Of a stretch of 64,000 nt of DNA, positions 1 to 11,489 are shown in pieces. This DNA comes from Saccopteryx bilineata. Taxonomy: Eukaryota > Chordata > Mammalia > Chiroptera > Emballonuridae. The translations under genes were made by a program, and so were the position numbers. The stretch lies in NCBI RefSeq assembly GCF_036850765.1, contig NC_089493.1, positions 124,006,239 to 124,070,238 of the forward strand, written 5' to 3'. How positions within the stretch are numbered: position 1 is the first letter of the stretch; each line of letters opens with the position of its first letter. The notes beneath the pieces were generated by a model, which saw only the letters and a list, made by a program, of their open reading frames with translations, was not told the origin of the DNA and did not search any database.

Positions 1-922
1 CTTTATTCAAGAGAGAAAAAGATGGCAGCAGAGTAGGTAGACGCACAGATGCCCAGCTCTCACCACCAAACTGGAATATAAATCAATTTAGGAAAAATCA
101 GCATGAAAAACCAACTCTGAACTGCAAGAACAGCTCTCAAAAACCAAGGAGCAAAGAAGAAGCCACAACAATCCTGGTAGGGAGCGCCTGAACCTCCTCT
201 GCTTACCGGAACGGAGGGGGTCGGTGAGGCTGAGAGCCCAGAGAGGATCTCACAGAGGGAAAAGAGCAGAAACTACTGCTCACAGCCACTTGCCTGGCGA
301 CCAGAGAGCGAGGTGTGTTGAAAAGACCAGCTTATCTCCCAAGTGGAAAGGACAGGGAAAGGGACAGACTGTGAGGGGCTAAGGAATGCAGGAAATGAAC
401 TAAAAAAGCTGACTCATCCGTGCTGCAGGCGGCCATAGCTGGGGGAGGGACGGAACCTTTCACAAAACAGAGCTGAAGTGCTTCCGGATCAGAGATCTCT
501 GGACATCGATCCAGCTCCAATCAGCACAATAAGACACAGCTGAAAACAAGAAGTGGGGAGGAGGGGCAGTAACTCAGGTCTCCATGGAGATCTGAGATAC
601 ACCTCCCCCTACTGAAGCTGAGAAAACACCCTGCCCCCAGTGAGATTAGCTGGCTAAAGAGGCCTTCAAAGTCTCAGGTTACATCCATCGCATTCCTGGA
701 TACAGTTTCAGCGAAACCTCTGCTGAGATCAGTAAACAAGACTATCACCTGTTAAGAAAACAAACAAATCAAGACTTCAAAGCTGCCCAAATCTGAAAGT
801 GGATTACAGATAACAGCTGATACCAACCCAAGAAGACCTAGAAATAACACAACTGAAAACTGGAGGCAGACAACACCAAGCCTAGACTCAACCAACTCTA
901 CAAATAAAACACCCAAAAACAG
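1..922 (+). mobile_element. LINE-1 5' UTR
   Basis: This sequence leads directly into L1 ORF1 and has no ORF of its own. The element appears to begin near position 10-20, at the purine-rich run before 'gatggcagcagag', a form common at bat L1 5' ends. The first nine bases, ctttattca, recur at the 3' end (about 6635), so they are probably the target-site duplication and the element is close to full length. The L1 RNA polymerase II promoter should lie here; I cannot see discrete sites. Confidence 0.8.
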
Positions 923-1801
923 ATGATGAGAAGACAAAGGAGTGCAATCCAAATGAAACCACAAGAGACACCTTCGAGAGATGAACTGAGTGATATGGAA
1001 ATAATCAAACTTCCAGATGCGGAGTTCAAAATAATGATTCTAAGGATGCTTAGGGATCTTAGAACAACAATGGATGGTCATTATGAAAACCTAAATAAAG
1101 AAATAGCAAGTATAAAAAAGAATCAGTCGGAGATGACAAATACAATATCAGAAATAAAGACCACAATGGAAGGAATTAAAAACAGGATACATAAAGCAGA
1201 GGATCGAATCAGCGAGTTAGAGGACAACTGGAATGAAGGCATGAAAGCAGAGAAGAAAAGAGAAAAAAGACTCAAAAAGTCAGAGGAAACTCTTAGAGAG
1301 CTCTGTGACAACATGAAGAGAAATAACATCCACATCATAGGGGTTCCTGAAGAAGAAAAAGAACAAGGGATAGAGACTTTGTTCAATAATATCATAGCTG
1401 AGAACTTCCCTAAATTAATGCAAGAGAAACTCTCACAAGTCCAAGAAGGACAGAGGACTCCATTAAAGAGAAACCTAAAGAAACCTACACCAAGACACAT
1501 CACAATTAAAATACCAAAGCTAAGCGATAAAGAGAAAATATTAAAAGCTGCAAGAGAAAAAAAAGTTATCACCTGCAAAGGAGCCCCCATAAGGATGACA
1601 TCTGACTTCTCAACAGAAACACTTGAGGCCAGAAAGGAATGGCAAGAAATATTCAAAGTAATGCAGAACAATAACTTACAACCAAGACTACTTTATCCAG
1701 CAAGGCTATCGTTTAAAATTGAAGGAGAAATAAAAAGCTTCCCAGACAAAAAACAACTCAAGGAATTCATTACAACCAAACCAATGGTGCAGGAATGTTA
1801 A
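923..1801 (+). CDS. LINE-1 ORF1 protein (RNA-binding chaperone), intact frame
   Basis: A 292-codon open frame with the L1 ORF1p architecture. A charged heptad-rich coiled coil spans about residues 35-125. An RRM-like segment begins near residue 134 (NNIHIIGVPE). A basic C-terminal domain follows, containing the family signature ARLSFKIEGE. ORF1p trimers coat L1 RNA and act as nucleic-acid chaperones in retrotransposition. A second in-frame ATG immediately follows the first (MM), so the exact start is uncertain by one codon. The length is normal for the family and I see no stop or frameshift, unlike ORF2 downstream. Confidence 0.93.
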   Translation: MMRRQRSAIQMKPQETPSRDELSDMEIIKLPDAEFKIMILRMLRDLRTTMDGHYENLNKEIASIKKNQSEMTNTISEIKTTMEGIKNRIHKAEDRISELEDNWNEGMKAEKKREKRLKKSEETLRELCDNMKRNNIHIIGVPEEEKEQGIETLFNNIIAENFPKLMQEKLSQVQEGQRTPLKRNLKKPTPRHITIKIPKLSDKEKILKAAREKKVITCKGAPIRMTSDFSTETLEARKEWQEIFKVMQNNNLQPRLLYPARLSFKIEGEIKSFPDKKQLKEFITTKPMVQEC

Positions 1802-3838
1802 GGGGCCTGTTGTAAACAGATCAAAGTGGGAAAAGAATATAGCAAAAAAGGAATACACCTTTAAAGAAGAAAATGGCAACAAATAACTACATATCAATAA
1901 TAACCTTAAATGTAAATATGGATTAAATGATCCAAACAAAAGACATAGGGTAGCTGCGTGGATAAGAAAACAGAACCCATACATATGTTGTCTACAAGAG
2001 ACACACTTTAGAACAAAAGACACACATAGATTGAAGGTAAACGGATGGAAAAAAACATTTCATGCAAACAGAAATGAAAAAAAAGCTGGGGTAGCAATAC
2101 TTATATCAGACAAATTGGACTTTAAAACAAAGGATATAGTAAGAGATAAAGAAGGCCACTACATAATGATAAAGGGAGTAATCCAACAGGAAGATATAAC
2201 TATTATAAATATCTATGCACCTAATATAGGAGCACCCAAATATATACAACAGACTTTGATGGATTTAAAGGGCAAGATCAACAGCAATACTATAATAGTA
2301 GGGGATTTCAATACCCCACTAACATCACTAGATAGATCCTCAAGAAAGAAAATTAACAAAGAAACAGCAGACTTATTGGAAACACTAGATCAACTCGATT
2401 TAATAGATATCTTCAGATCCTTTCACCCTAAAGCAGCAGAATATACATTCTTTTCAAGTGCTCATGGTACATTCTCTAGGATAGACCACATGTTAGGGCA
2501 CAAAAGTGCTCTCAACAAATTTAAGAAAACTGAAATCATATCAAGCACTTTCTCTGATCACAACGGCATGAAACTAGAAATGAATCACAGCAGAAAAGCT
2601 CAAAAATTCTCAAACACATGAAAACTAAATAGCAGGGTGTTAAATAATGAATGGCTTAAGAATGAGATCAAAGAAGAAATAAAAAAATTCCTAGAAACGA
2701 ATGACAATGAGCATACAACAACTCAAAATTTATGGGACACAGCGAAAGCAGTGCTGAGAGGGAAGTTCATAGCACTACAGGCACACTTTCAGAAGCTAGA
2801 AAAAGCTCAAATAAACAACTTAACCCTGCATCTAAAAGAACTAGAAAAAGAACAGCAAGTAAAGCCCAAATGTAGTAGAAAGAAGGAAATAATAAAGATC
2901 AGAGCAGAAATAAATGACATAGAGGCTAAAGAAACAATACAGAGGATCAATGAAACTAGGAGCTGGTTCTTTGAAAAGGTAAACAAGATCGATGAACCTT
3001 TAACTAGACTCACCAAGAAAAAGAGAGAGAGGACTCAAATAAATAAAATTAGAAATAAGAGAGGAGAAATAACAACTGACACAAAAGAAATACAAAATAT
3101 TGTAAGAAAATACTATGAAGAACTGTATGCCAAAAAACTAGACAACCTAGATAAAGTGGACAAATTCCTTAAAACATACAATCTTCCAAAAATCAATCTG
3201 GAAGAATCAGAAAACCTAAACGGACCAATTACAACAAATGAGATCGAAATAGTTATCAAAAACTCCCAACAAAGAAAAGTCCAGGGCCCGATGGCTTCAC
3301 AACGGAATTCTACCAAATATTCAAAGAAGAACTCCTATCCTTCTCAAACTATTTCAAAAAATTCAAGAGGAAGGAAGACTTCCAAGCTCCTTTTAGGAGG
3401 CGAGCATAATTCTGATTCCAAAACCAGGCAAAGACAACACAAAGAAAGAAAATTATAGGCCAATATCTCTGATGAATATAGATGCTAAAATCCTCAACAA
3501 AATATTAGCAAACCGGATCCAACAATATATGGAAAAAATCATACACCATGATCAAGTGGGATTTATTCTGGGAAGGCAAGGCTGGTACAATATTCGTAAA
3601 TCAATCAATGTGATTCATCACATAAACAAAAAGAAGGAGAAAAACCATATGATAATTTCAATAGATGCAGAAAAAGCATTTGATAAAATCCAGCACCCAT
3701 TCATGATCAAAACTCTCAGCAAAGTGGGAATACAGGAAACATACCTCAACATGATAAAAAGCCATCTATGAGAAACCCACAGCCAACATCATACTCAATG
3801 GGCAAAAATTAAAAGCAATACCCTTAAGATCAGGAACA

Positions 3839-4052
3839 GCCTGACCTGTGGTGGCGCAGTGGATAAAGTGTCGACCTGGAAATGCTGAGGTTGCCAGTTC
3901 GAAACCCTGGGCTTGCCTGGTCAAGGCACATATGGGAGTTGATGCTTCCAGCTCCTCCCCCCCTTCTCTCTCTCTGTCTCTCCTCTCTCTCTCTCCTTCT
4001 GTCTCTCCCTCTCCTCTCTAAAATGAATAAATAAAAATAAAAATAAAAATAA
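3839..4052 (+). mobile_element. tRNA-derived SINE, subfamily B, inside L1 ORF2
   Basis: It starts GCCTGACCTGTGGTGGCGCA and includes the tRNA-like A and B boxes (GGTTGCCAGTTCGAAACC). It ends in a CT-rich stretch and an A-rich tail. The target-site duplication atcaggaaca is at 3829-3838 and again at 4053-4062. Confidence 0.93.
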
Positions 4053-4065
4053 ATCAGGAACAAGG

Positions 4066-4504
4066 GCCCTGGCCGGTTGGCTCAGCGGTAGAGCGTCGGC
4101 CTAGCGTGCGGAGGAACCGGGTTCGATTCCGGCCAGGGCACATAGGAGAAGCGCCCATTTGCTTCTCCACCCCTCTGCCACGCCTTCCTCTCTGTCTCTC
4201 TCTTCCCCTCCCGCAGCCAAGGCTCCACTGGAGCAAAGATGGCCCGGGTGCTGGGGATGGCTCTGTGGCCTCTGCCCCAGGCGCTAGAGTGGCTCTGGTC
4301 GCAACATGGCGACGCCCAGGAGGGTCGCAACATGGCGACGCCCAGGATGGGCAGAGCATCGCCCCCTGGTGGGCAGAGCATCCCCCCATGGTGGGCGTGC
4401 CGGGTGGATCCCGGTCGGGCGCATGCGGGAGTCTGTCTGGCTCTCTCTCCCTGTTTCCAGCTTCAGAAAAATGCAAAAAAATAAAAAATTAAAAAAATAA
4501 ATAA
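4066..4504 (+). mobile_element. tRNA-derived SINE, subfamily A, inside L1 ORF2
   Basis: This is a full-length copy of the long, GC-rich SINE. It has a tRNA-like head (GGTTGGCTCAGCGGTAGAGC, B box GGTTCGATTCC), a CT-rich linker, a CpG-rich body and an A-rich tail. The 13-bp duplication atcaggaacaagg occurs at 4053-4065 and 4505-4517, so it landed in the duplicated target site of the preceding SINE. It carries a CTCF-like core at 4358-4372. Confidence 0.94.
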
Positions 4505-6338
4505 ATCAGGAACAAGGCAGGGGTGCCCCCTTTCACCACTCTTATTTAACATGGTCCTGGAAGTCCTAGCCAGAGCAATAAGACAAGAAGAAATAAAAGG
4601 CATTCAAGTTGGAAAAGAAGAAGTAAAACTATCATTATTTGCAGATGATATGATATTGTATATAGAAAACCCTAAAGTCTCAGTCAAAAAGCTACTGGAC
4701 CTGATAAATGAATTCAGCAAAGTGGCAGGATATAAAATCAATACTCAGAAATCAGAGGCATTTTTATACACCAACAATGAACAGTCAGAAAGAGAAATTA
4801 AGGAAACAATCCCCTTCACAATTACAACCAAAAAAATAAAGTACCTAGGAATAAACTTAACCAAGGAGACTAAAGACTTGTACTCGGAAAATTACAAAGC
4901 ATTGATAAAAGAAATCAGGGAAGATACGAATAAGTGGAGGCATATACCGTGCTCATGGTTAGGAAGAATAAACATCATTAAAATGTCTATTATTACCCAA
5001 AGCAATCTATAAATTCAATGCAATACCAATTAAAATACCAATGACATACTTCAAAGATATAGAACACATATTCCAAAAATTTATATGGAACCAAAAGAGA
5101 ACACGAATAGCCTCAGCAATCTTAAAAAAGAAGAATAAAGTGGGAGGTATCACACTTCCTGATATCAAGTTATACTACAAGGCCGTTGTACTCAAAACAG
5201 CCTGGTACTGGCATAAGAACAGGCATATAGATCAATGGAACAGAACAGAGAACCCAGAAATAAACCCACAGTTCTATGGACAACTGATATTTGACAAAGG
5301 AGGTAAGGAAATACAATGGAGTAAAGACAGCCTTTTTAACAAATGGTGTTGGGAAAATTGGACAGCTACCTGCAAAAAAATGAAACTAGACCATCAACTT
5401 ATACCATTCACAAAAATAAACTCAAAATGGATAAAAGACTTAAATGTAGGCCGTGAAACCATAAGCATCTTAGAAGAAAACATAGGTAGTAAGCTCTCGG
5501 ACATCTCTCGGAGCAATATATTTGCTGATTTATCTCCACGGGGAAGTGAAATAAAAGACAGGATAAACAAATGGGACTATATCAAACTAAAAAGCTTTTG
5601 CACAGCTAAAGACAACAAGAACAGAATAAAAAGACAAACTACACAATGGGAGGACATATTTGACAATACGTCTGATAAGGGGTTAATAACCAAAATTTAT
5701 AAAGAACTTGTAAATCTCAACACCAAGAAGACAAACAATCCAATCCAAAAATGGGCAAAAGAGATGAATAGACACTTCTCCAAAGAGGATAGATGGCCAA
5801 TAGGCATATGAAAAAATGCTCATCACTAATCATTAGAGAAATGCAAATTAAAACCACAATGAGATATCACCTCACACCAGGCAGAATGGCGCTCATCAAC
5901 AAAACAACACAGAATAAGTGCTGGCGAGGATGTGGAGAAAAGGGAACCCTCCTGCACTGCTGGTGGGAATGCAGAATGGTGCAGCCACTGTGGAAAACAG
6001 TATGGAGATTCCTCAAAAAACTGAAAATCGAACTGCCTTTTGACCCAGCTATCCCACTTTTAGGAATATACCCCAAGGACACCATAGAATGGCTCGAAAA
6101 GGAAAAATGTACCCCCATGTTTGTGGCAGCATTGTTCACAATAGCGAAGATCTGGAAACAGCCCAAGTGTCCGTCAGAGGACGAGTGGATTAAAAAGATT
6201 TGGTACATATATACTATGGAATACTACTCAGCCATAAGAAATGATGACATCGGATCATTTACAATAACATGGATGGACCTTGATAACATTATACGGAGTG
6301 AAATAAGTAAATCAGAAAAAAAACTAAGAACTATATGA

Positions 6339-6632
6339 ATCCATACATAGAAGGGACATAAAAATGAGACTCAGAGACATGAACAAGAATGTGATGGCAA
6401 CAGGGGTGGGGGGTGGGGGGAGGGGGGAGGGGGTGAAGAAGGATAGAGGGGTTGGGGGAGGGGAGGGGCACAAAGAAAACCAGATAGAAGGTGACAGAAG
6501 ACAATTTAACTTTGGGGGAGGGATATACAGCACAATCAAATGTCAAAATAATCTAGAGATGTTTTCTCTCAACATATGTACCCTGATTTATCAATGTCAC
6601 TGCATTAAATTTAATAAATAAATTTTTAAAAA
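6339..6632 (+). mobile_element. LINE-1 3' UTR with G-rich tract and poly(A) tail
   Basis: It follows the ORF2 stop and contains a strongly G-rich stretch (about 6407-6470), then the typical L1 tail ending 'accctgatttatcaatgtcac', a poly(A) signal (aataaata) and an A-rich end. The G-rich polypurine tract is a hallmark of mammalian L1 3' UTRs and can form G-quadruplexes. Confidence 0.88.
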
Positions 6633-6814
6633 AACTTTATTCATTTTAGAGAGTAGAGAGTGGGAAGGAGGAGAGAGAGAGAGAAAGAAGAGGGGATAGG
6701 ATTAGGAAGCATCAACTCTCATATATGCCTAGAGCAGGCAAGCCCAGGGTTTTGAAATGGTGACCTCAGCATTCCAGGTCAATGCCTTATTCACTGCACC
6801 ACCACAGGTCAGGC
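6633..6814 (-). mobile_element. SINE subfamily B, antisense
   Basis: A T-rich start, a GA-rich stretch and an end in 'accaccacaggtcaggc' make this a reverse-complement subfamily B copy. The L1 ends at its T-rich edge, so the L1 may have inserted into or beside this SINE's tail. Confidence 0.85.
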
Positions 6815-6989
6815 AAGTAATATCTTAAAAGCATATGTGTGTACACTTTAATGGCTCATAAGATGTAAAATATATTTCTTAATATAGATCATAGTGACTG
6901 GAGAAAGAAGGATTGTAGAGAGGTAAGTATGGTGATAAGGAGACTGGTAAGAAAGGGTTTACCATATTGAAATCTGTAAAGCGATGTGA

Positions 6990-7120
6990 TTTTTTTGTTT
7001 TCTTTATTTTTTTAATTTATTGAGGTGACACTGGTTAACATAATTATACAGGTTCCCAATGGCCAATTCTACAACACATCTCTATACACTGTTTTGTGTT
7101 CACCCCGCCCTCAAGTCAAG
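6990..7120 (-). mobile_element. L1 3' end fragment, antisense
   Basis: 'aatttattgaggtgacactggttaac' read on the minus strand is the terminal part of an L1 3' UTR; the plus-strand copy at 21470-22120 has the matching end. About 130 bp remain. Confidence 0.7.
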
Positions 7121-7296
7121 CTGTCCATCAGCATTCACTTATATTATAGAAAATTTTTTTTCTATAATAAATACTTCAAACAAATAATGCTCTCCCCCCA
7201 AATATATATCCTTTCCTGAAGAAACTTTTACCAATAAATTTATATTAATTTTCCACCTATGTTTTAATCTTTTTATAATCTTAATGTTGTATACTT

Positions 7297-7477
7297 TTTT
7301 AAAGATTTTATTTATTAATTTTAGAGAAAAACAGAGAGAGAAAGTAGGAGGGGAAGGAAGCATCAACCAGTAGTAGTTGCTTTTCATATGTGCCTTGACT
7401 GGGCAAGCCCAGAGTTTCAAATCAGTGACCTCAACATTCCAGGTCAACCGTCATCCACTGCATCATTATAGGTCAGG
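7297..7477 (-). mobile_element. SINE subfamily B, antisense
   Basis: A reverse-complement copy with T-rich head, GA-rich linker and terminal 'ataggtcaggc'. It is diverged relative to the youngest copies in the window. Confidence 0.82.
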
Positions 7478-7628
7478 CAGTTATATACTTATGATTGATA
7501 CATTGGATATATGTATTTCCCAACTTCAGAGGGCTGCTTTGAAAGAGGTTTAAGGAAAAGAGTGCATGACAAATAGCAGGTTCCTCAGTAAATGTTAGTT
7601 AAAGCTAAGTACAAAATGTTTAAATACA

Positions 7629-7964
7629 GCCTGACCAGGCGGTGGCGCAGTGGATAGAGCGTCGGACTGGGATGCTGAGGACCCAGGTTCAAGATCCCGA
7701 GGTTGCCAGCTTGAACGCGGGCTCATCTGGTTTGAGCAAAGCTCACCAGCTTGGACCCAAGGTCGCTGGCTCGAGCAAGGGGTTACTCAGTCTGCTGTAG
7801 CCCCACGGTCAAGGCACATATGAGAAAGTAATCAATGAACAACTAGGCTGTCTCAACAAAAAACTGATGACTGATGCTTCTCATCTCTCTCCGTTCCTGT
7901 CTGTCTGTCCCTGTCTATCCCTCTCTCTGACTCTCTCTCTGTCCCTGTAATAAAAAAAAAAAAG
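7629..7964 (+). mobile_element. SINE subfamily C
   Basis: It starts GCCTGACCAGGCGGTGGCGC, with the tRNA-like head, repeated 'AGCTTG..' modules, ATCAATGAACAACTA, a CT-rich region and a poly(A) tail. The target-site duplication gtttaaataca lies on both sides. Confidence 0.92.
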
Positions 7965-8284
7965 TTTAAATACAATAATTGATGAAACCAGCAACAGAGC
8001 ACACACCCAAATTATTTTTCTGATGAATTTTCACATATTCATTGACAGCAGCCTAATTTCCCTGACTACCAAACTGGATATATGTAAGTATACTGGAAAA
8101 ATCAGAAAATTAATCATGGAACAGAGTAAAATTTTGTATCACAGGCTCACAGAGTAAACCCATTGCATGGTGCCCAAACCAATCACCAACATATATGTAG
8201 ATGCCACAGATGTAAACAATATTACAAGAAACATAAAACCAGGAAAAATTTTGGAAGAAGATTTTGGCCTTAAGAGCTACCACA

Positions 8285-8668
8285 GCCTGACCAGGTGGTG
8301 GTGCAGTGGATAGAGCGTCAGACTGGGACATGGAGGACCCAGGTTCCAAACCCCTAGGTTGCTGGCTTGAGCAGGGGCTCACCAGCTTGAGCATGGGATT
8401 GCTGACTTGAGTGCAGGATTATAGACATGACCCTATGCTTGAGCCCAAAGGTCGCTAGCTTGAAGCCCAAGGTCACTAGCTTGAGCCCAAGGTTGCTGGC
8501 TCGAGCAAGGAGTCACTCACTCTGCTACAGGCCCACGGTCAAGGCACATGGGAGAAAGCAATCAATGAACAACTAAGGAGGCTAAGGAGCCACAACAAAA
8601 AGTTGATGCTTTTCATCTCTCTCCCTTCCTGTCTGTCGCTCTCTCTGTCTCTCACTGTCACAAAAAAA
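8285..8668 (+). mobile_element. SINE subfamily C, long form
   Basis: A subfamily C copy with extra internal 'GGTCGCTAGCTTGA' modules. The 12-bp duplication agagctaccaca occurs at 8273-8284 and 8669-8680. It sits about 100 bp from the MIA2 exon 8774-8896, on the downstream side for the gene. Confidence 0.92.
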
Positions 8669-8773
8669 AGAGCTACCACAGATTGCAATTATATGGTCCT
8701 TCATTCAGCTTCTAGTTCTTTAATGTGCCACCGTTATTAAAAATCACATACATACACATGAAGTATTTCCCAC

Positions 8774-8896
8774 CTGCTCTATCCAGTGATGGTATATTAA
8801 AACTTCTGAGTTCTGCTGGTCCAGATAGTCTACCAGTATTAGAATAAAATCTATCTTGCCTTTGTGGAGGAAGAGCTGGATCAGGATAAGGTTGGC
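8774..8896 (-). CDS. MIA2: MIA2 exon, proline-rich domain (most 3' exon in window)
   Basis: The acceptor is TTTTTAG|GC and the donor CAG|GTGGGA. It encodes [19 protein letters not shown] and [19 protein letters not shown], matching the human cTAGE5 stretch after the MMFPPPG motif. Incoming phase is two bases and the exon ends one base into a codon. The remaining Pro-rich exons are not in positions 1-8773 and must lie left of the window, beyond the L1. Confidence 0.95.
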
Positions 8897-9390
8897 CTAA
8901 AAACAAAGTTTTAAAACATTTTCATTAAAAGTAAATCATTTACTTAAGTTGAATATATTGAACGTAGACATTTCCCTTGCTTCTTAAAAAAACTGTAACT
9001 GTATACTCCCAGTAAATAGTAAAGAATTTTAGGAAAAATACATATTGCACTACAGGAAGTAACTAACTGCTTTTGTAAATAGGGTACTTTGGATTTTAAA
9101 ATTTTCAATTATAATGTGTAAATTAAAATAAATAAATAAATAGAATTTAGTTATATATATTCATTTAACTTTCAACTTTAATAGAAGAAAGCTATACATC
9201 AATATATCAAAAAAAGACTTTGAAAATATAGCTACTAGCACAGAAATAAAAACAGAATATGTTGTCAGTATAGCAAGAAAATTAGCAGAATAGACAATGA
9301 TAAAAGAAATAGTCACCAAAGCAGAAAGAGTATTGTTTAGAGGTCTCTGTTGATCAAATTTCAGGATATGTGCTGATATTAGGCCTTCAT
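8897..9390. other. Intron sequence, nothing recognised
   Basis: AT-rich intron without a repeat family or exon I can name. Confidence 0.6.
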
Positions 9391-9399
9391 ACATACAAG

Positions 9400-9900
9400 G
9401 TCTGACTATTGCTGCAGAGCTTCAGAAGAGACCTCCAGGACAATACTTTGATAAATGGCAGAACAAACGAAGGAAGGGAGGCCAGGGAAGTACTTCTGTC
9501 CATGGACCTTGTTTCCAATGTGGGGAGTCTAGGACATTTTGCTAGAAATTTCCCTATTCCCCCCAGATATCAGTCTCAGACTCCCCCTCAAGGAAAGCCA
9601 GCTCTTAAAGCTGCTGACCTCTGCCCACGCTGCATGAGAGTTAACATTGGGCGAATGAATGTAAAAAGTAAGTATACTGCCGAAGGGCAGGTGACTCAGG
9701 GAAACAGACAACGGGGCCCTCCCCCGGCCCATCAAACAGTATGGGCAATTTCAGTGTTTCCTCAGCAAATTCTGATTCCAGCAGGCCAACGTCGCCCAGT
9801 TATCCCCAGCAGCGGCAGGGCTGCTGCTTCTAGTTCTCTCTGGCTGCTTAGTTTGCCACTCAGCTAGAATTAGGGTAGAGGAGAGGTCTCAGCATACTCA
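9400..9900 (+). pseudogene. Endogenous retrovirus class II fragment: gag nucleocapsid to protease start
   Basis: A 152-codon frame opens near 9409. Two degenerate CCHC zinc-knuckle regions are recognisable (Cys-x2-Cys near 9509 and again near 9622), with a GNRQRGPPPAHQ linker typical of betaretrovirus-like gag. The first knuckle is split between two frames, so the gene is broken. The following sequence resembles the start of the dUTPase/protease reading frame. It is nonfunctional. Confidence 0.75.
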
Positions 9901-10079
9901 ACCTGAACTGCCAGTTAGAGCAGCAATGGAGTTTGAGAATAGTTAGGAGACTCAGCTATTAAGGTTGTAGCTCTTTCTGTTGTCTGATTTTCTTTAATGT
10001 TTTAGCTATAATATTCTGAACTATCATTTTCTTTCTTTATTATTCTTTGCCTGGAAATTTAGGCAGGGGACACCTGTTG

Positions 10080-10480
10080 GATCTGACTATAGAAAATATC
10101 CCAGCAGCTGCCAAAAAAATTTTCTTGGGGAAATTTTATTTAGTCCTATACATCATCAGTCCCTCTGTCAGAAAATGCCCTGACTGAGATCAGGCAGGCA
10201 TCTTTCTAGTCTGATTGTGCTCTGAAATCCTGGGTTTCTCTCTGGTTTGTCTGTGTCATCTGATTCTAGATTCTGTTTAGTCTTTATCTGATATTGTCTA
10301 AAATGTGATTTTTTAAGGCCTGAATTAAGTTCTTGCATGCAAAAATTGGAAATGCTAGCTCTAATATTGAAATAAATAAATCGAAGTTTCATCACTATAT
10401 TTTTTACTTTAAAATTAGAACTTGTAAGGAGCACTTACTTAAATTTAAATAGAAGAGAGTGTAGACCCTTAAGGCTTGCT
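10080..10480. other. Unassigned sequence between retroviral fragments
   Basis: It could be retroviral leader or LTR-edge sequence, because it separates two gag-derived pieces, but I cannot assign it to a part of a provirus. Confidence 0.35.
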
Positions 10481-10599
10481 AATTTGGTCAGTGCATTGTG
10501 AGGTTTGTTTGGAGTTAGGAACCAAATAGCAATTCAGGTATTAGGATTAATCAAAGTTATATGTTATATTTGTGTTTTTGTGCATAAATTGTCTTGTTT

Positions 10600-11489
10600 A
10601 TGTGTAAAGCTGTACTCAGGTAGGTAAAACAAAGGAATTGAGCAAAATTAAGCAAGGACCTAATAAGTCATTTCAAGAATTTGTCTCAAGCTGCTTCAGG
10701 CAGTTAGAAGAATAGTAAAAATATGCTAATTTTGCTTGTCAGGCCACATGCTGCAAAAAGGGCCCCAAGGAAATCAGGGACCTAGCTCCTCTGATTTTGC
10801 CTTTTGAAATCAAAACATAGGTCAGGAATGCCCTGAAATAGAGCTAATAATACAATGGCATAAGTTCACAAGACTCTTAGATACAGGAGCTAATGTATCT
10901 GTTATTGCTGAGCAACATTAGCATTCTTCCTGGCCCACTCATGAAGCAGTCACTGAGCTGCAAGGCATAGGGGAGTAAGTCCCCCCATCAGAGCTCTAGT
11001 TTTTTGCAATAGGAAGATAAAGAAGGTCATACTATACTTTTTCAGCCTTATATGCTCCCTAGATTGCCTGTCAATATTGTAGGGTAGTGATTTTTTAAAA
11101 ATATAGGAGCATTACTTGTCAGTCCTAATATTTTAGTCAGTGCTCAAATGCTTGATCAGGGACTTTTGCCCACTGAGGGATTAGGGAAAGAACAACAGGG
11201 ATTCTCACCCCCAGAGAAATGACACACAATGCCATTGATTAGGAGGCATTGATTAGGGTATCAAAATTTAGCATAGGGGCCTTGGTAGCTCCTGCTACCC
11301 CAATAATGCATTGTACAGACCCAATTACTAGGAAATCAGAGTATCCTGTATGGGTAGATCAACAGCCCCTCTCTCAGGAGAAACTAAAGCTGCTGCTCAA
11401 TTAGTACAAGAGCAGTTACAGCTTGGGCACACTGAACCTTCTAATAGCCCACAGAATAAGACTATATTTGTGATTAAAAAGAAATTAGG
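10600..11489 (+). pseudogene. Endogenous retrovirus class II fragment: capsid, protease, G-patch, RT start
   Basis: In order there are: a capsid major-homology-region remnant (about 10636-10710); an aspartic protease with the DTGAN active-site motif (about 10893-10907); a Gly-rich G-patch remnant (about 11141-11215), a betaretroviral feature; and the N-terminus of reverse transcriptase (about 11335-11489). Frames are interrupted by stops. The RT is cut by a SINE at 11490. Confidence 0.75.

Larger units (their letters stand above)
1873..6338 (+). pseudogene. LINE-1 ORF2 (endonuclease-reverse transcriptase), disrupted
   Basis: ORF2 begins at ATG 1873, about 70 bases after the ORF1 stop. The AP-type endonuclease domain (1873-2618) keeps GDFN and SDHNG motifs. 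Reverse transcriptase follows, with IDAEKAFDK near 3661 and the catalytic FADD at 4638-4649. The C-terminal Cys-rich knuckle ([18 protein letters not shown]) lies near 5921-5974. The copy is dead. There is a small frame shift near 1920, a TGA at 2619 where the family has Trp, frame shifts near 3280, 3755, 4998 and 5800, and two SINEs inserted at 3839-4504. The text otherwise stays close to an L1 consensus, so the element is fairly young. Confidence 0.92.

Noticed and set aside
4066..4140. tRNA-like sequences with A and B boxes
   Set aside because: They are heads of SINEs followed by SINE bodies and A-rich tails with target duplications; none has a full cloverleaf ending as a tRNA gene.
1..8773. 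Search for the last proline-rich MIA2 exons
   Set aside because: All of 1-6632 is L1, and 6633-8773 is SINE and intron sequence without a PPP-rich frame, so the exons must lie outside.
9409..9867. Retroviral open frame as a domesticated gag gene
   Set aside because: Zinc knuckles are split between frames and key Cys/His are missing; it looks like ordinary decay.
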